A stretch of 49,430 nucleotides of DNA, from contig PLZP01000107.1 of the NCBI GenBank assembly GCA_003152215.1, positions 4,082-53,511 of the forward strand, given 5' to 3'. The stretch's first letter is position 1. The number at the start of each line of letters is the position of its first letter. The position numbers were made by a program, and so were the translations under genes. Source of the DNA: Acidimicrobiaceae bacterium (GTDB lineage Bacteria; Actinomycetota; Acidimicrobiia; Acidimicrobiales; RAAP-2). The notes under the pieces were generated by a model. That model was not told the DNA's origin. It made no database searches and saw only the letters and a list, made by a program, of their open reading frames with translations. Positions 32,598-40,911 of this stretch are shown here, one piece after another.

Positions 32598-33233
32598 TCA
32601 ATCACCGCTACGTTCGAGGACACTCGTCATATACGCGAGTTCGCTGTCGTAGATGTGCGCTGATTTCACGATCAGCGTGAGGGATCCGACGTCGACCTCC
32701 AGTTCCTTCGCCGCCTCGTGTTGGATTGACGCAAGCTCGATCAGATTGGCGTAGCCCTTCGCCCCGAAGTCAATGCTGTGGGCGTACACCACGAGGTGCA
32801 ACGCGCCCTTGTCGAGATAGAAGTCAAGGAGGCTGACGCACGGTATGTAGGACGTGTCGCTCAGCGGCTGGAACGTCGTGATCGTGGCGGAACGACACGT
32901 CGGGTCGGCGCGAAGTCGTTTGACCACCCAGTGCAACTGATCCAAACCAGTACGTGCGTAATCGTGCAGGCGTGTGGCATAACTATCGGCGTCGCCCAAT
33001 TCGGGCACGACAGTGTGATCACTGAAGTTCGCGTGCATCCAGGCGAGACGGTCGTCGTCGGCGTAGCGCTCGATGATCTCATCGGAGGACTGCGGCGACG
33101 CAACGATGAGGTTCGCCATCATCACCTCGTGAATGGGGAGCCCGTCGTAGGTCGAGCGCACACCTTCGCTCAGGATCGTGCGTGCGACGCCGAGCCACGC
33201 GTCGCCAATCGTGTCAGTCGAGATGGTTTCCAT
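32598..33233 (-). CDS. short thymidylate synthase family homologue
   Basis: 211 aa. The C-terminal two thirds follow the thymidylate synthase/dCMP-hydroxymethylase fold: WVVKRLRADPTCRSATITTF (Arg that binds phosphate), YIPCVSLLDFYLDKGALHLV with the presumed nucleophile C132, VYAHSIDFGAKGYANLIELA (the place of the RSxD..N motif) and SAHIYDSE (the HIY dUMP-binding motif). The length and the PC-VSLLDF-HLVVY pattern are closer to the short archaeal-type synthases than to ThyA of 260-320 aa. The role could be dTMP synthesis or hydroxymethylation of a pyrimidine nucleotide. It stands alone. The family call is good; the substrate is open. Confidence 0.75.
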   Translation of the reverse strand: METISTDTIGDAWLGVARTILSEGVRSTYDGLPIHEVMMANLIVASPQSSDEIIERYADDDRLAWMHANFSDHTVVPELGDADSYATRLHDYARTGLDQLHWVVKRLRADPTCRSATITTFQPLSDTSYIPCVSLLDFYLDKGALHLVVYAHSIDFGAKGYANLIELASIQHEAAKELEVDVGSLTLIVKSAHIYDSELAYMTSVLERSGD

Positions 33234-33287
33234 CAGTTCATTCTTAACCGCGAATCACGAGGAGCGAACGCCTACGGCAACGTCGGG

Positions 33288-33779
33288 CTACAACTCAGCA
33301 ACCGCTTCGAGATATTCCGGGTGAAGCTCCTCGTAGCGTCCGTCGCGCTGTGCCTGATCCGAACTTCCGCCACGCATCACCACGTCGAGCGCTTCGAGGT
33401 GGCTCTGCCACCCTGCGCCAAAGCCCGCGGCACTATCTTTGGATGCACCGGAGTGGACGAGGCGAAGTGTGGACTGACCATCGCCTGACGACGCAACCTC
33501 CCAGCGAACCAGCGACGATCCATCAGATTCATCCCAGGTGTATTCGAGCAGCGATGGCACGTTGCACTCCTGGACCGTTCCACGCATCTCTCCACTCCCT
33601 GGCCACACGAGGTGCACCGCGCCACCGACGCCGGCGTCCAATTCGGCGTCGGCCAGCCACTTGGCGAGTTCCGCCGGTTCTGTGAGCGCGGCCCAGACGT
33701 CCATCGGTGCGGCCGCGATGACACGATCGAACTGCAGCGTCACGTTGTCGTCGAAGGCCAAGAAACTCGCGTCAATCAT
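33288..33779 (-). CDS. SRPBCC/AHSA1-like protein
   Basis: 163 aa. A START-like helix-grip fold: FDRVIAAAPMDVWAALTEPA at the N-terminus, ELAKWLADAELD, GVGGAVHLVWPGSGEMRGTV, LEYTWDES and the long C-terminal helix GFGAGWQSHLEALDVVMRGG. Such AHSA1-type proteins bind hydrophobic ligands or act with ArsR regulators; no partner is present here. The GAGGAGG site before the ATG is strong. Function not assigned. Confidence 0.78.
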   Translation of the reverse strand: MIDASFLAFDDNVTLQFDRVIAAAPMDVWAALTEPAELAKWLADAELDAGVGGAVHLVWPGSGEMRGTVQECNVPSLLEYTWDESDGSSLVRWEVASSGDGQSTLRLVHSGASKDSAAGFGAGWQSHLEALDVVMRGGSSDQAQRDGRYEELHPEYLEAVAEL

Positions 33780-33907
33780 TGCGCCTCCTCGGGCCAGTTC
33801 AGGCGAGTCTGCCAGAAGAACGCGGGACTGGCAACCGGTCCTGGCCGTCAGGGCTTACGTAACGCGTGTCAGTGCAGTCGCTTGATGCTCCAACGCATCT
33901 TCGAACA

Positions 33908-34870
33908 TCATCGATACGGGTTGTTGTTCACATAGCCGCGTTGCAAGGTAATTCGACCCACACCGACCTGCACGTTGAGAACGAGGTGCGGCGCTCGCCT
34001 CTGCTCCTCGGCCGTTTTCAAGGAGGACGGCACCGCATTAAAGGGTTGATTTTGGTAGCCGTCACGACCGAAGTACGTGACGGTGCCAGCACCGATATGC
34101 GTCTTCAGGTAGACGATGGCATTCGCGGGGATGTCTACATTGAGGACGCCCACCGCGACGCTCGCGGTCACCGACGTGGTGGTGGGTGTGAACTGCACCT
34201 GACGAAGGTCGACCGTCATGTTCCCGAACTCAGTCTCGTAGGTGCGCTGTACCTGTGCGAGCGATGTCGGTTGGTCCATACGTGCGCCACTTCCCCCGTG
34301 CATGGGCACGCCGGTCGATGCGAGGAAGCCGAGGAATGCGCCAACAATGAGGATGAAGATCGTCATGCCAGTCAAGAAGACCAACGCGATGAATCGAAGA
34401 AGCAAGTGCTGACGGGCCGACGAGCGCAAGGAGAGAATCGCCAGCACGATCAAGAAGATCAACCAGAGAATTCCGAACCCGTTACCCACTCGCGGCGCTC
34501 CCCCGAACGTCGAGAGCACGATGACCGCTACGACGACGACGCCAGCCAGGAGCACGTAGCGCAGTAATCGCAAGTTCGACGCGGGTGGCGCGTCGCCCGA
34601 CTCCTCGGCGTCGCCGTCGGACGGCTGGCCGTCTCGTGGGATCAGTGCCCACATGGCGAGATAGATCGCGGCGCCCAGTCCGTAGAGAACGGTGAGGACC
34701 ACGAACACCACGCGAACGATGTTGGCGTCGATGTCGAAGCGTTCGCCAATGCCGCCGGCGACGCCGCCCACCATCCTTCGCTTGGTACTTCGACGCAGCC
34801 TCGTCGGCTTCGGCGGGTTCGGTTCACTCGTAACCGCGCCATCAGTGACCTGCTCGTGCTCTTCGTCCAT
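33908..34870 (-). CDS. PspC-domain membrane protein with LiaF-like C-terminus
   Basis: 320 aa. The PspC domain at about residues 25-80 has KRRMVGGVAGGIGERF and IVRVVFVVLTVLYGLGAAIYL. Three further hydrophobic segments follow (VLLAGVVVVAVIVL, ILWLIFLIVLAIL, LVFLTGMTIFILIVGAFLGF). The extracytosolic C-terminus FGNMTVDLRQVQF, then VGVLNVDIPANAIVYL and HIGAGTVTYFGRDG is the LiaF/cell-wall-active sensor repeat. It is divergent from a PspC-containing histidine kinase, so it most likely modulates that kinase, as EsrI does for EsrS in corynebacteria. A TANNNT box, TACATT (34882-34877), lies 6 nt before the ATG: leaderless. Confidence 0.83.
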   Translation of the reverse strand: MDEEHEQVTDGAVTSEPNPPKPTRLRRSTKRRMVGGVAGGIGERFDIDANIVRVVFVVLTVLYGLGAAIYLAMWALIPRDGQPSDGDAEESGDAPPASNLRLLRYVLLAGVVVVAVIVLSTFGGAPRVGNGFGILWLIFLIVLAILSLRSSARQHLLLRFIALVFLTGMTIFILIVGAFLGFLASTGVPMHGGSGARMDQPTSLAQVQRTYETEFGNMTVDLRQVQFTPTTTSVTASVAVGVLNVDIPANAIVYLKTHIGAGTVTYFGRDGYQNQPFNAVPSSLKTAEEQRRAPHLVLNVQVGVGRITLQRGYVNNNPYR

Positions 34871-35035
34871 GACTCAAATGTACGAGCCTCGCTGATCAAG
34901 GACTATGGGGATGAACCCTCAGAAGTGGGTCCAGAGCGCTGCATCGCTCAGGGTTTCCCCTTAGATACAACCGGGAAAGTAAGTGTAAGAATTCCAGAAG
35001 CGCTAGGACCGGAACGTCACGGAATGGAGGATCGC

Positions 35036-36286
35036 ATGTCGGTAACAACTTCGAGTCACGCGGTCGTCGGCACACCTCAGCGACCGCTTCGCCGCGGTCG
35101 TGACAACTGCATTCTTGGCGGGGTCTGCGGCGGCTTCGCCACACGACTCGGCATCAAGGAGCGCAACGTTCGCGTTATCTTTTGCTTGCTCACTCTCCTC
35201 TTCGGATTCGGCGTCTTGCTCTACATGACCCTTTGGGTTGTCCTCACGCGCTCCGGTGAGGAGACATCGATCATTCAGCGAATATTCCAGAACCGACGCG
35301 AAGCACAATTCGTCCTCGTGGCATTTATCGGCACTCTCTTACTGCTGATCGCGCTCGAAACAACCGGCGTTGATATCACGCACGGATTCGATTGGCCCTT
35401 ACTGCTGAGCGCCTTCGCGTGCGTCGCGGTGTGGCGGGGCGCCTCTCATGATGAGCGCAACCATATTCAGGAGTTCTTGAACTCCGCACCGGTCATCGGC
35501 GGCGCGTCGTCGAAGAATCGCAAGGGTGTTGTCCTGCGCGTCATCGCCGCCATCGCGCTTATTTACGTTGGACTCCACACCATCAAGCACATTGGTGGCG
35601 TCTGGGGATCCGCCGGTCCCGCACTCTTTGGCACACTGATCCTGATACTTGGCGTGCTCGTCCTCCTCGCTCCGTGGTGGCTGCAAAACGTTCGCGAACT
35701 TACCAGCGAGCGACGCGAGCGAGTGCGCGCGGAGGAGCGCGCCGCCATGGTCGCTCACCTCCACGACTCGGTGCTGCAGACGTTGACGCTCATTGAGCGC
35801 GCCGCCGCCAACGGCGGCGACGTCACCCGTCTCGCGCGCAACCAGGAGCGCGAACTTCGCCAGTGGCTCTTCAGTCCCGAGACGATTGCCGATTCGTCAA
35901 CGTCATTCGTCGGCCTCGTGGGCGCGATTGAGCACGACGTCGAGAACGACTACGGCGTCAAGGTCGAACTGGTCACCGTCGGCGATTGCGTGCCCGACGA
36001 CAGAGTTCTCGCGCTCGTCGCCGCCGGTCGCGAAGCCGCAATCAACGCCGCCAAGTGGTCCGAGGCATCGAGTGTCTCGATCTTCACGGAGGTGGAGCCG
36101 AAGTCAATCTCGCTCTTCGTCCGCGACCGTGGCGTTGGATTCGACAGCGACGCGATCCCGGCCGATCGACAGGGCATCGCCCTTTCGATCAGGCAGCGAA
36201 TGGCCCAGTTCGGTGGCGAATCGCTCATCAACACCTCAGTGGGCGCGGGCACCGAAGTCCAGCTCGTAATGCCGCGCAGCGAATGA
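35036..36286 (+). CDS. PspC-domain sensor histidine kinase (EsrS-like)
   Basis: 416 aa from the ATG at 35036, which has GGAGG 5 nt upstream. The N-terminal PspC domain has DNCILGGVCGGFATRLG and VIFCLLTLLFGFGVLLYMTL; four further membrane helices follow to about residue 220. The HisKA_3 dimerisation helix carries the phospho-acceptor H243 in AHLHDSVLQTLTL. The HATPase domain has AGREAAINAAKWS (N-box) and VRDRGVGFDSDAI. It belongs to the NarL/LiaS-type kinases. The membrane PspC sensor and divergent PspC/LiaF-like gene suggest it detects envelope stress. It overlaps the response regulator by 4 nt (ATGA). Confidence 0.88.
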   Translation: MSVTTSSHAVVGTPQRPLRRGRDNCILGGVCGGFATRLGIKERNVRVIFCLLTLLFGFGVLLYMTLWVVLTRSGEETSIIQRIFQNRREAQFVLVAFIGTLLLLIALETTGVDITHGFDWPLLLSAFACVAVWRGASHDERNHIQEFLNSAPVIGGASSKNRKGVVLRVIAAIALIYVGLHTIKHIGGVWGSAGPALFGTLILILGVLVLLAPWWLQNVRELTSERRERVRAEERAAMVAHLHDSVLQTLTLIERAAANGGDVTRLARNQERELRQWLFSPETIADSSTSFVGLVGAIEHDVENDYGVKVELVTVGDCVPDDRVLALVAAGREAAINAAKWSEASSVSIFTEVEPKSISLFVRDRGVGFDSDAIPADRQGIALSIRQRMAQFGGESLINTSVGAGTEVQLVMPRSE

Positions 36287-36945
36287 CCAACGCCGGCCAA
36301 CCGCGAGTTTTCCTCGTCGACGATCACGAGCTCATCCGTTCGGGCATTCGCGCGGAGATTGCCGGCTCGGTGGACATCATTGGCGAAGCCGACGAAGTCG
36401 AGGCGGCTATTGAAATGATTCTTGAGCGCAGCCCCGACGTCGTGCTGCTCGACGTGCACATGCCCGACGGTGGCGGCCAAGCCGTGCTGCGGGCGGTCTG
36501 TGAGGTTGACTCCTCGGTGAAGTTCCTGGCCCTCTCGGTGTCGGACGCCGCGGGCGACGTCATCAGCGTCATACGCGCCGGCGCGCGCGGCTACGTGACC
36601 AAAAACATCTCCGGGCCCGCACTGATTGACGCGATCTATCGCATCGCCGCCGGCGACGTCGTCTTCTCTCCGCGGCTCGCCGGTTTCGTGCTCGATGCCT
36701 TCACCGCCGACACCGGTGACCAAGCCAGTGTGGCCGTCGTCGACCCCGAACTCGACCAACTCACTGCTCGCGAGCGACAAGTGCTGCGACTCATCGCGCG
36801 CGGCTACTCCTACAAAGACATCGCGAAGGAACTCGAGATCTCAACCAAGACGGTTGAGAGTCATGTGTCGTCGGTGCTGCGCAAGTTGCAACTCTCAAGC
36901 CGCTACCAGTTGTCGCACTGGGCCAGCGAGCGCCACCTCTTCTAG
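36283..36945 (+). CDS. NarL/LuxR-family response regulator (EsrR-like)
   Basis: 220 aa. The receiver domain has VFLVDDHELIRSG, phospho-acceptor D57 in VVLLDVHMPDGG, ALSVSDAA (Ser switch) and GYVTKNISG (Lys). The LuxR-type HTH (about 155-215) reads LTARERQVLRLIARGYSYKD, then IAKELEISTKTVESHVSSVL. It is translationally coupled to the upstream kinase and should activate envelope-stress genes, possibly including the divergent PspC gene. Confidence 0.92.
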   Translation: MTNAGQPRVFLVDDHELIRSGIRAEIAGSVDIIGEADEVEAAIEMILERSPDVVLLDVHMPDGGGQAVLRAVCEVDSSVKFLALSVSDAAGDVISVIRAGARGYVTKNISGPALIDAIYRIAAGDVVFSPRLAGFVLDAFTADTGDQASVAVVDPELDQLTARERQVLRLIARGYSYKDIAKELEISTKTVESHVSSVLRKLQLSSRYQLSHWASERHLF

Positions 36946-36973
36946 TCGCGCCTTTCGAGCACCGCGTAACCGG

Positions 36974-37651
36974 TCAGTTCCGTTCGTCCAGCGTTTCACT
37001 CGGTGCGTCAGCCCAGACGGGGATCTTTCGCGCGGCCGGGCCAACGGCGACGTACAGCGTCGCGAGCACCCACAGCACGTAACAGACCTTCGCGTTCACA
37101 AAGGCCAACGCCGCGGTGAGCGCGTACGCGATCGGCGGCGGTGCGGCACGCAGAATCGTGTGCTGGATTGTCTTTTTGTCGACGTCGCCGACGAAGAGTG
37201 AAAGATGGAATGACAGGTAGACCCACAGGCTCATGAACGCGAGCCCAATCACCAGCATGTTGATGCTGTACAGCTCGGCAGCCGGTGCGGCACCCGACGA
37301 CTCGGTGAAGGAGTAGCGCGCCAGTACCGCAGTCGAGAACGGAAGGAAGGCCACGCACACCATCAGTCCGAGGTTCAAGATCAGGAGCAGCCGGTCCACG
37401 TCGCGAATTCGGCGGAACATCGAGTGATGCGCGACCCACACGAAGCCAATCGTGGTGAAGGAGAGTCCGTAGGCGAGGTACGACGGCCAGAGGTGTCGTA
37501 GGGCTGCTCCGAGGTGCACACCACTTGTCGTGGGGATCCGAATTTCAATGACGAGCAGCGTGATCGCGATGGCGAGGATGGCGTCACTAAAGGCTTCGAG
37601 ACGCTCTGATCCCCCATCCGAGGAGCGCTCGGGCAAGATTGACCTGACCAT
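36974..37651 (-). CDS. TMEM175-family (DUF1211) potassium channel-like protein
   Basis: 225 aa with six transmembrane helices. The signature ERLEAFSDAILAIAITLLVI in helix 1 contains the FSD motif that lines the pore of bacterial TMEM175 tetramers. The later helices contain YLAYGLSFTTIGFVWVAHH, whose His-rich end is typical. Bacterial TMEM175 channels are K+-permeable leak channels; selectivity cannot be read directly. It converges on the response regulator 28 nt away. Confidence 0.83.
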   Translation of the reverse strand: MVRSILPERSSDGGSERLEAFSDAILAIAITLLVIEIRIPTTSGVHLGAALRHLWPSYLAYGLSFTTIGFVWVAHHSMFRRIRDVDRLLLILNLGLMVCVAFLPFSTAVLARYSFTESSGAAPAAELYSINMLVIGLAFMSLWVYLSFHLSLFVGDVDKKTIQHTILRAAPPPIAYALTAALAFVNAKVCYVLWVLATLYVAVGPAARKIPVWADAPSETLDERN

Positions 37652-37854
37652 GACCAGCCCTTCCTCGTTGCGGTTTGGTCAACTCTACGTATTGCTCTGC
37701 GTGACTGGCGTGTGCGCCCGTAAGATACCGAGCCAAAGGCGGGATCATGCAATGTTGGTCATGTAGAGGCGACACCCCCGACGGCAAGCCTTTCGTGGTC
37801 ACGAGTACTCGAATTCTTTCCCCGTAGCATTACCAGTGTTGCGTTAGGAGACGA

Positions 37855-38829
37855 ATGCGAATACTCATTGTTGGCGGCACATCGTTCGTCGGTCGGGCCA
37901 TTGCGTTCGCCGCTCTCGATGCCGGTCACGACGTCACGGTCATCAATCGTGGCCAGACGGCGTCCGATCTCCCTGCGAGTGTGGCGAGGCTTGTTGGCGA
38001 CCGTCAAGGCGACCTGTCGGCGCTCGACGGACTTTCCTTCGACGCCACGGTGGACGCCATTGCCTATCGCCCGCATGACGTCAACGTGCTGGCCAACGCC
38101 CTCGGTGAGCGCGGAGGCCACCACATTCAGATCTCCTCAATCTCTGCGTACGACAGTCCCGCGCTGCCCGGTGCGACCGAGGAGACCGCCGAACTCTGGA
38201 GCGACGCTCCCACCGAGCCCGACGCTGCGATCACCGGCGAGACCTACGGTCCCCTGAAGGCCGCCTGTGAGAGGGCGGCGACCGAGCACTTTGGTGACCA
38301 ACTGACCCTGGTGCGACCCACCTACGTCATTGGCAGCCACGACGCCACGATGCGCTTCCCCTACTGGGTGACACGAATGCAGCGCGGCGGCAACGTCGCG
38401 GTCGCCGGACCGCGCGATAACGCACTGCAGTACATCGACGCGCGCGATCTGGGCGAATTCGTCGTCACCCTCGTGGACCAGACCACGTTGGGCGCCTTCC
38501 ACGTCTGCGGTCCGTATCCCGCTCCCACGTTCTTCGCCGTCATGCAAGAGATCGCCGAGCACGTAGGGCCGAGCGACACGAAACTCGTGGAGGTTTCGGC
38601 TCGCCACATCTCGAGTCATCACCTCGATTCGCGTTTCCCCCTCTGGTCCGGGTCCCAGAACGAAACGGTTATGGACCTGGACCCGGCGAAGGCCCTCGCG
38701 GCCGGACTTACTCTTCGAAGCCTTGAGGACAGCGTCGACGACGTCGTGGCGTGGTGGGGCGACCGGGAACCGCCCTCGTGGTGGCTCACTCGTGAGCAAG
38801 AGGCCATGCTCGTCCGCACAAAGACCTAG
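37855..38829 (+). CDS. NAD-dependent epimerase/dehydratase-like SDR
   Basis: 324 aa. The nucleotide-binding loop MRILIVGGTSFVGRAIAFAA (GGTxFVG), VTVINRGQT, VDAIAYRP, and an extended-SDR active site with Ser in ISSISAYDS and YGPLKAACE (YxxxK). The C-terminal half contains LVRPTYVIG and DARDLGEFVV. This is the family often annotated as reductase/NAD-epimerase related to isoflavone reductase or CSP41. The substrate is unknown. AGGAGA lies 4 nt before the ATG. It is a single-gene unit. Confidence 0.85.
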   Translation: MRILIVGGTSFVGRAIAFAALDAGHDVTVINRGQTASDLPASVARLVGDRQGDLSALDGLSFDATVDAIAYRPHDVNVLANALGERGGHHIQISSISAYDSPALPGATEETAELWSDAPTEPDAAITGETYGPLKAACERAATEHFGDQLTLVRPTYVIGSHDATMRFPYWVTRMQRGGNVAVAGPRDNALQYIDARDLGEFVVTLVDQTTLGAFHVCGPYPAPTFFAVMQEIAEHVGPSDTKLVEVSARHISSHHLDSRFPLWSGSQNETVMDLDPAKALAAGLTLRSLEDSVDDVVAWWGDREPPSWWLTREQEAMLVRTKT

Positions 38830-38908
38830 AACCAGTTCGTCTCTCGACTACGAACGCATTTCTTCTCGTACGTAGTAAGAAAGAAGTCCAGTCGGACAGA
38901 AGCAGGTA

Positions 38909-39412
38909 ATGGGCTCACCTCAAGATGATCGCTTTCGCCGACTCGTGCGCGAACACAGTCCGGCCGTTGGGAACTACCTGCGTCGGCGCCTGCACCCCCT
39001 GACGGTGGCCGACCTCGATGACCTCGTCGAAGAGACGCTGTTCGTCGTATGGCGAAGGCTCGACGACGTACCGACTGAGGCGGAGTTGCCCTGGATGATC
39101 GGAGTGGCCCGCAATGTCCTGCGCAACGCCCGTCGCAGCTACTACCGGCGGACGAATTTCGAGTCAACGCTCCCCGAACCGGCTAATGCGCCGTCCGCGG
39201 AGGACTTCGTCATCGCAGATTCGGGCGTGCGAGACGCACTGGTCGCACTCAACGATGACGACCGCGAGGTATTGATGTTGAACGCCTGGGACGGCCTCGA
39301 CACCCACGACCTTGGCGTCGCCCTGTCCATCACGACGAACGCGGCCGCGGTGCGATTATCGCGTGCCCAGGCTCGTTTTCGCGAACGATTCGCCGCGACG
39401 CAGGTCATCTGA
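38909..39412 (+). CDS. ECF-type RNA polymerase sigma factor
   Basis: 167 aa. Region 2 (about 10-80): RLVREHSPAVGNYLRRRL, DLDDLVEETLFVVWRRLDD, LPWMIGVARNVLRNARR. Region 4 (about 115-160): LVALNDDDREVLMLNAWDGL and AAAVRLSRAQARFRERF. Regions 1 and 3 are missing, as in ECF factors. It redirects RNA polymerase to a small regulon. The next gene, 52 nt downstream, is a single-pass membrane protein of anti-sigma-like layout. The start is the ATG at 38909; only a weak AGCAGG lies upstream. Confidence 0.88.
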   Translation: MGSPQDDRFRRLVREHSPAVGNYLRRRLHPLTVADLDDLVEETLFVVWRRLDDVPTEAELPWMIGVARNVLRNARRSYYRRTNFESTLPEPANAPSAEDFVIADSGVRDALVALNDDDREVLMLNAWDGLDTHDLGVALSITTNAAAVRLSRAQARFRERFAATQVI

Positions 39413-39464
39413 AAGTTCTGAGCGGTTCACGACAAGAACTAGGTATGAAGGCGAAGGAGAACCG

Positions 39465-40814
39465 ATGAGTGATTTTGACGAACGGCTGCGCGCTGCCGAT
39501 CCGGCCGCGGGAATGTCGTATCAGCACCCGAACGCCGACGCGATGATCTCGCGAATCGAGGCTCGAGCACCGCTCGCGCGTCGTCACGTGCTGCGCAGTT
39601 TCCAATTGAAGATGGTGAGCGCGGTCACCATGGCCGCCGTCCTCACCGTCGGCGGCATCGCCGTCCTCGACGGCGCCGGGCCGGCCCTGCAAGTGCTCAC
39701 GCTGAGCGCCGCGAAATCGTCGAGCCCCCACGCACCGTCCAGCTTCGGTGCGGCGGCCGTGCCCAAGAGTGGCATCATGCGCATCTACGAGGAGTTTGAC
39801 TTCACCGCCGGTTCGAGCCTCAGCTCGACCGCCGGGTCCGCACCTTCCTACGAGTTGTCGTTGCCGGCGAGCCCATCGTCCGAGGCCGCCCGACTCGCCG
39901 CGATGTTCAACGTCACCGGTACACCGGCCGACACGAACGGCGACGGGAGCGACTGGACCGTCACCGACACCGCCGGCGACACGCTCGATTACGAGAACTA
40001 CGGCGGGGTCCCTCAGTGGTACTACAACAGCGCACCATCGAATGCGTCGTCGATCACGACCACTGACGGCACGTCGGTGGCCATGCCCAGCAATTCGACC
40101 ATCGACGCCGACGTCCAGGGCTACCTCACCCAGATGGGTTACGGCTACTCCGTCACCGATCCGCAGTACTCCTCGCAGACCATCACCGGCGGCAACGCCC
40201 CGGGCCAAGCCGACGTCACGACCAACGAGAAGACCGCGAGCTACAGCGTCACCATCGACGGCGTGCTCACCGATCAAACGGTCGATATCACGATCGACTC
40301 GAACAACAACGTGATCGGGGCCCACGGACCGGCATTCTCGCTGATGCCTTCGGTCAACTACCCGTTGCAGAGCCCCACCGCCGGCGTGAGCGTCCTCGAG
40401 GCCCAACAACAGGCCGAGTTCGCGTCCACGTCCAGTGGCACAACCGACCAAGGGGGCAGCGGAGCACCGCTCTCGCCGGGATCGGCTTCCGGTGCTCCTT
40501 CGACGTCACCCGGGTCAGGCCCCGCTGACACCACGACCACGGACCCCGGGAACACAACCACGACGACTGCGCCTACGGGGCCGCCCATCGTCGACGTCAC
40601 ACTCGACACAGTGTCCACGTCGCTGTCGTCCTACACATTGACCGACGGGTCCGTATGGATGCTGCCGCTCTACACCTACACCGGAACGGTTACCAACTCC
40701 GATGGGTCGACGTACACGGGGACCTGGACAACGCTGGCCGTTGACCCCTCTTACGTGCAACTGCCCATCTCGTCTTCAGGAGGTATAAATCCCGGCGGAC
40801 CTATCTTGTACTAA
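39465..40814 (+). CDS. single-pass membrane/extracytoplasmic protein, candidate anti-sigma partner
   Basis: 449 aa from the ATG at 39465 (GAAGGAGA upstream). A cytosolic N-terminus of about 48 residues (DFDERLRAADPAAGMSYQHP) is followed by a transmembrane helix (MVSAVTMAAVLTVGGIAVL) and a large Ser/Thr/Gly/Asn-rich exported domain. A low-complexity Ser/Pro then Thr linker at about 325-370 precedes a final beta-rich segment (DGSVWMLPLYTYTGTV). Placement directly after an ECF sigma gene and the short cytosolic segment before one helix suggest an anti-sigma factor or a sigma-controlled surface protein, but no ZAS zinc motif (HxxxCxxC) is visible. Confidence 0.75.
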   Translation: MSDFDERLRAADPAAGMSYQHPNADAMISRIEARAPLARRHVLRSFQLKMVSAVTMAAVLTVGGIAVLDGAGPALQVLTLSAAKSSSPHAPSSFGAAAVPKSGIMRIYEEFDFTAGSSLSSTAGSAPSYELSLPASPSSEAARLAAMFNVTGTPADTNGDGSDWTVTDTAGDTLDYENYGGVPQWYYNSAPSNASSITTTDGTSVAMPSNSTIDADVQGYLTQMGYGYSVTDPQYSSQTITGGNAPGQADVTTNEKTASYSVTIDGVLTDQTVDITIDSNNNVIGAHGPAFSLMPSVNYPLQSPTAGVSVLEAQQQAEFASTSSGTTDQGGSGAPLSPGSASGAPSTSPGSGPADTTTTDPGNTTTTTAPTGPPIVDVTLDTVSTSLSSYTLTDGSVWMLPLYTYTGTVTNSDGSTYTGTWTTLAVDPSYVQLPISSSGGINPGGPILY

Positions 40815-40875
40815 TAAAAATCAGTCAGTCTGAGACTGAAGCCGACGCAGACTTCACTCAGACGTCAGTCCACAC

Positions 40876-40911
40876 GCAAACCCCGCGCCAATGGTGCGGG
40901 GTTTGCTTTAT
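40876..40911 (+). terminator. rho-independent terminator
   Basis: GCAAACCCCGC (40876-40886) and GCGGGGTTTGC (40896-40906) form a perfect 11-bp stem that extends by three pairs (one G-U) to an AAT loop, followed by TTTATT. It ends the sigma/anti-sigma-like transcript. The T-run overlaps the TAA of the convergent membrane-protein gene. A smaller hairpin, TCAGTC-tga-GACTGA (40825-40839), precedes it. Confidence 0.85.
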
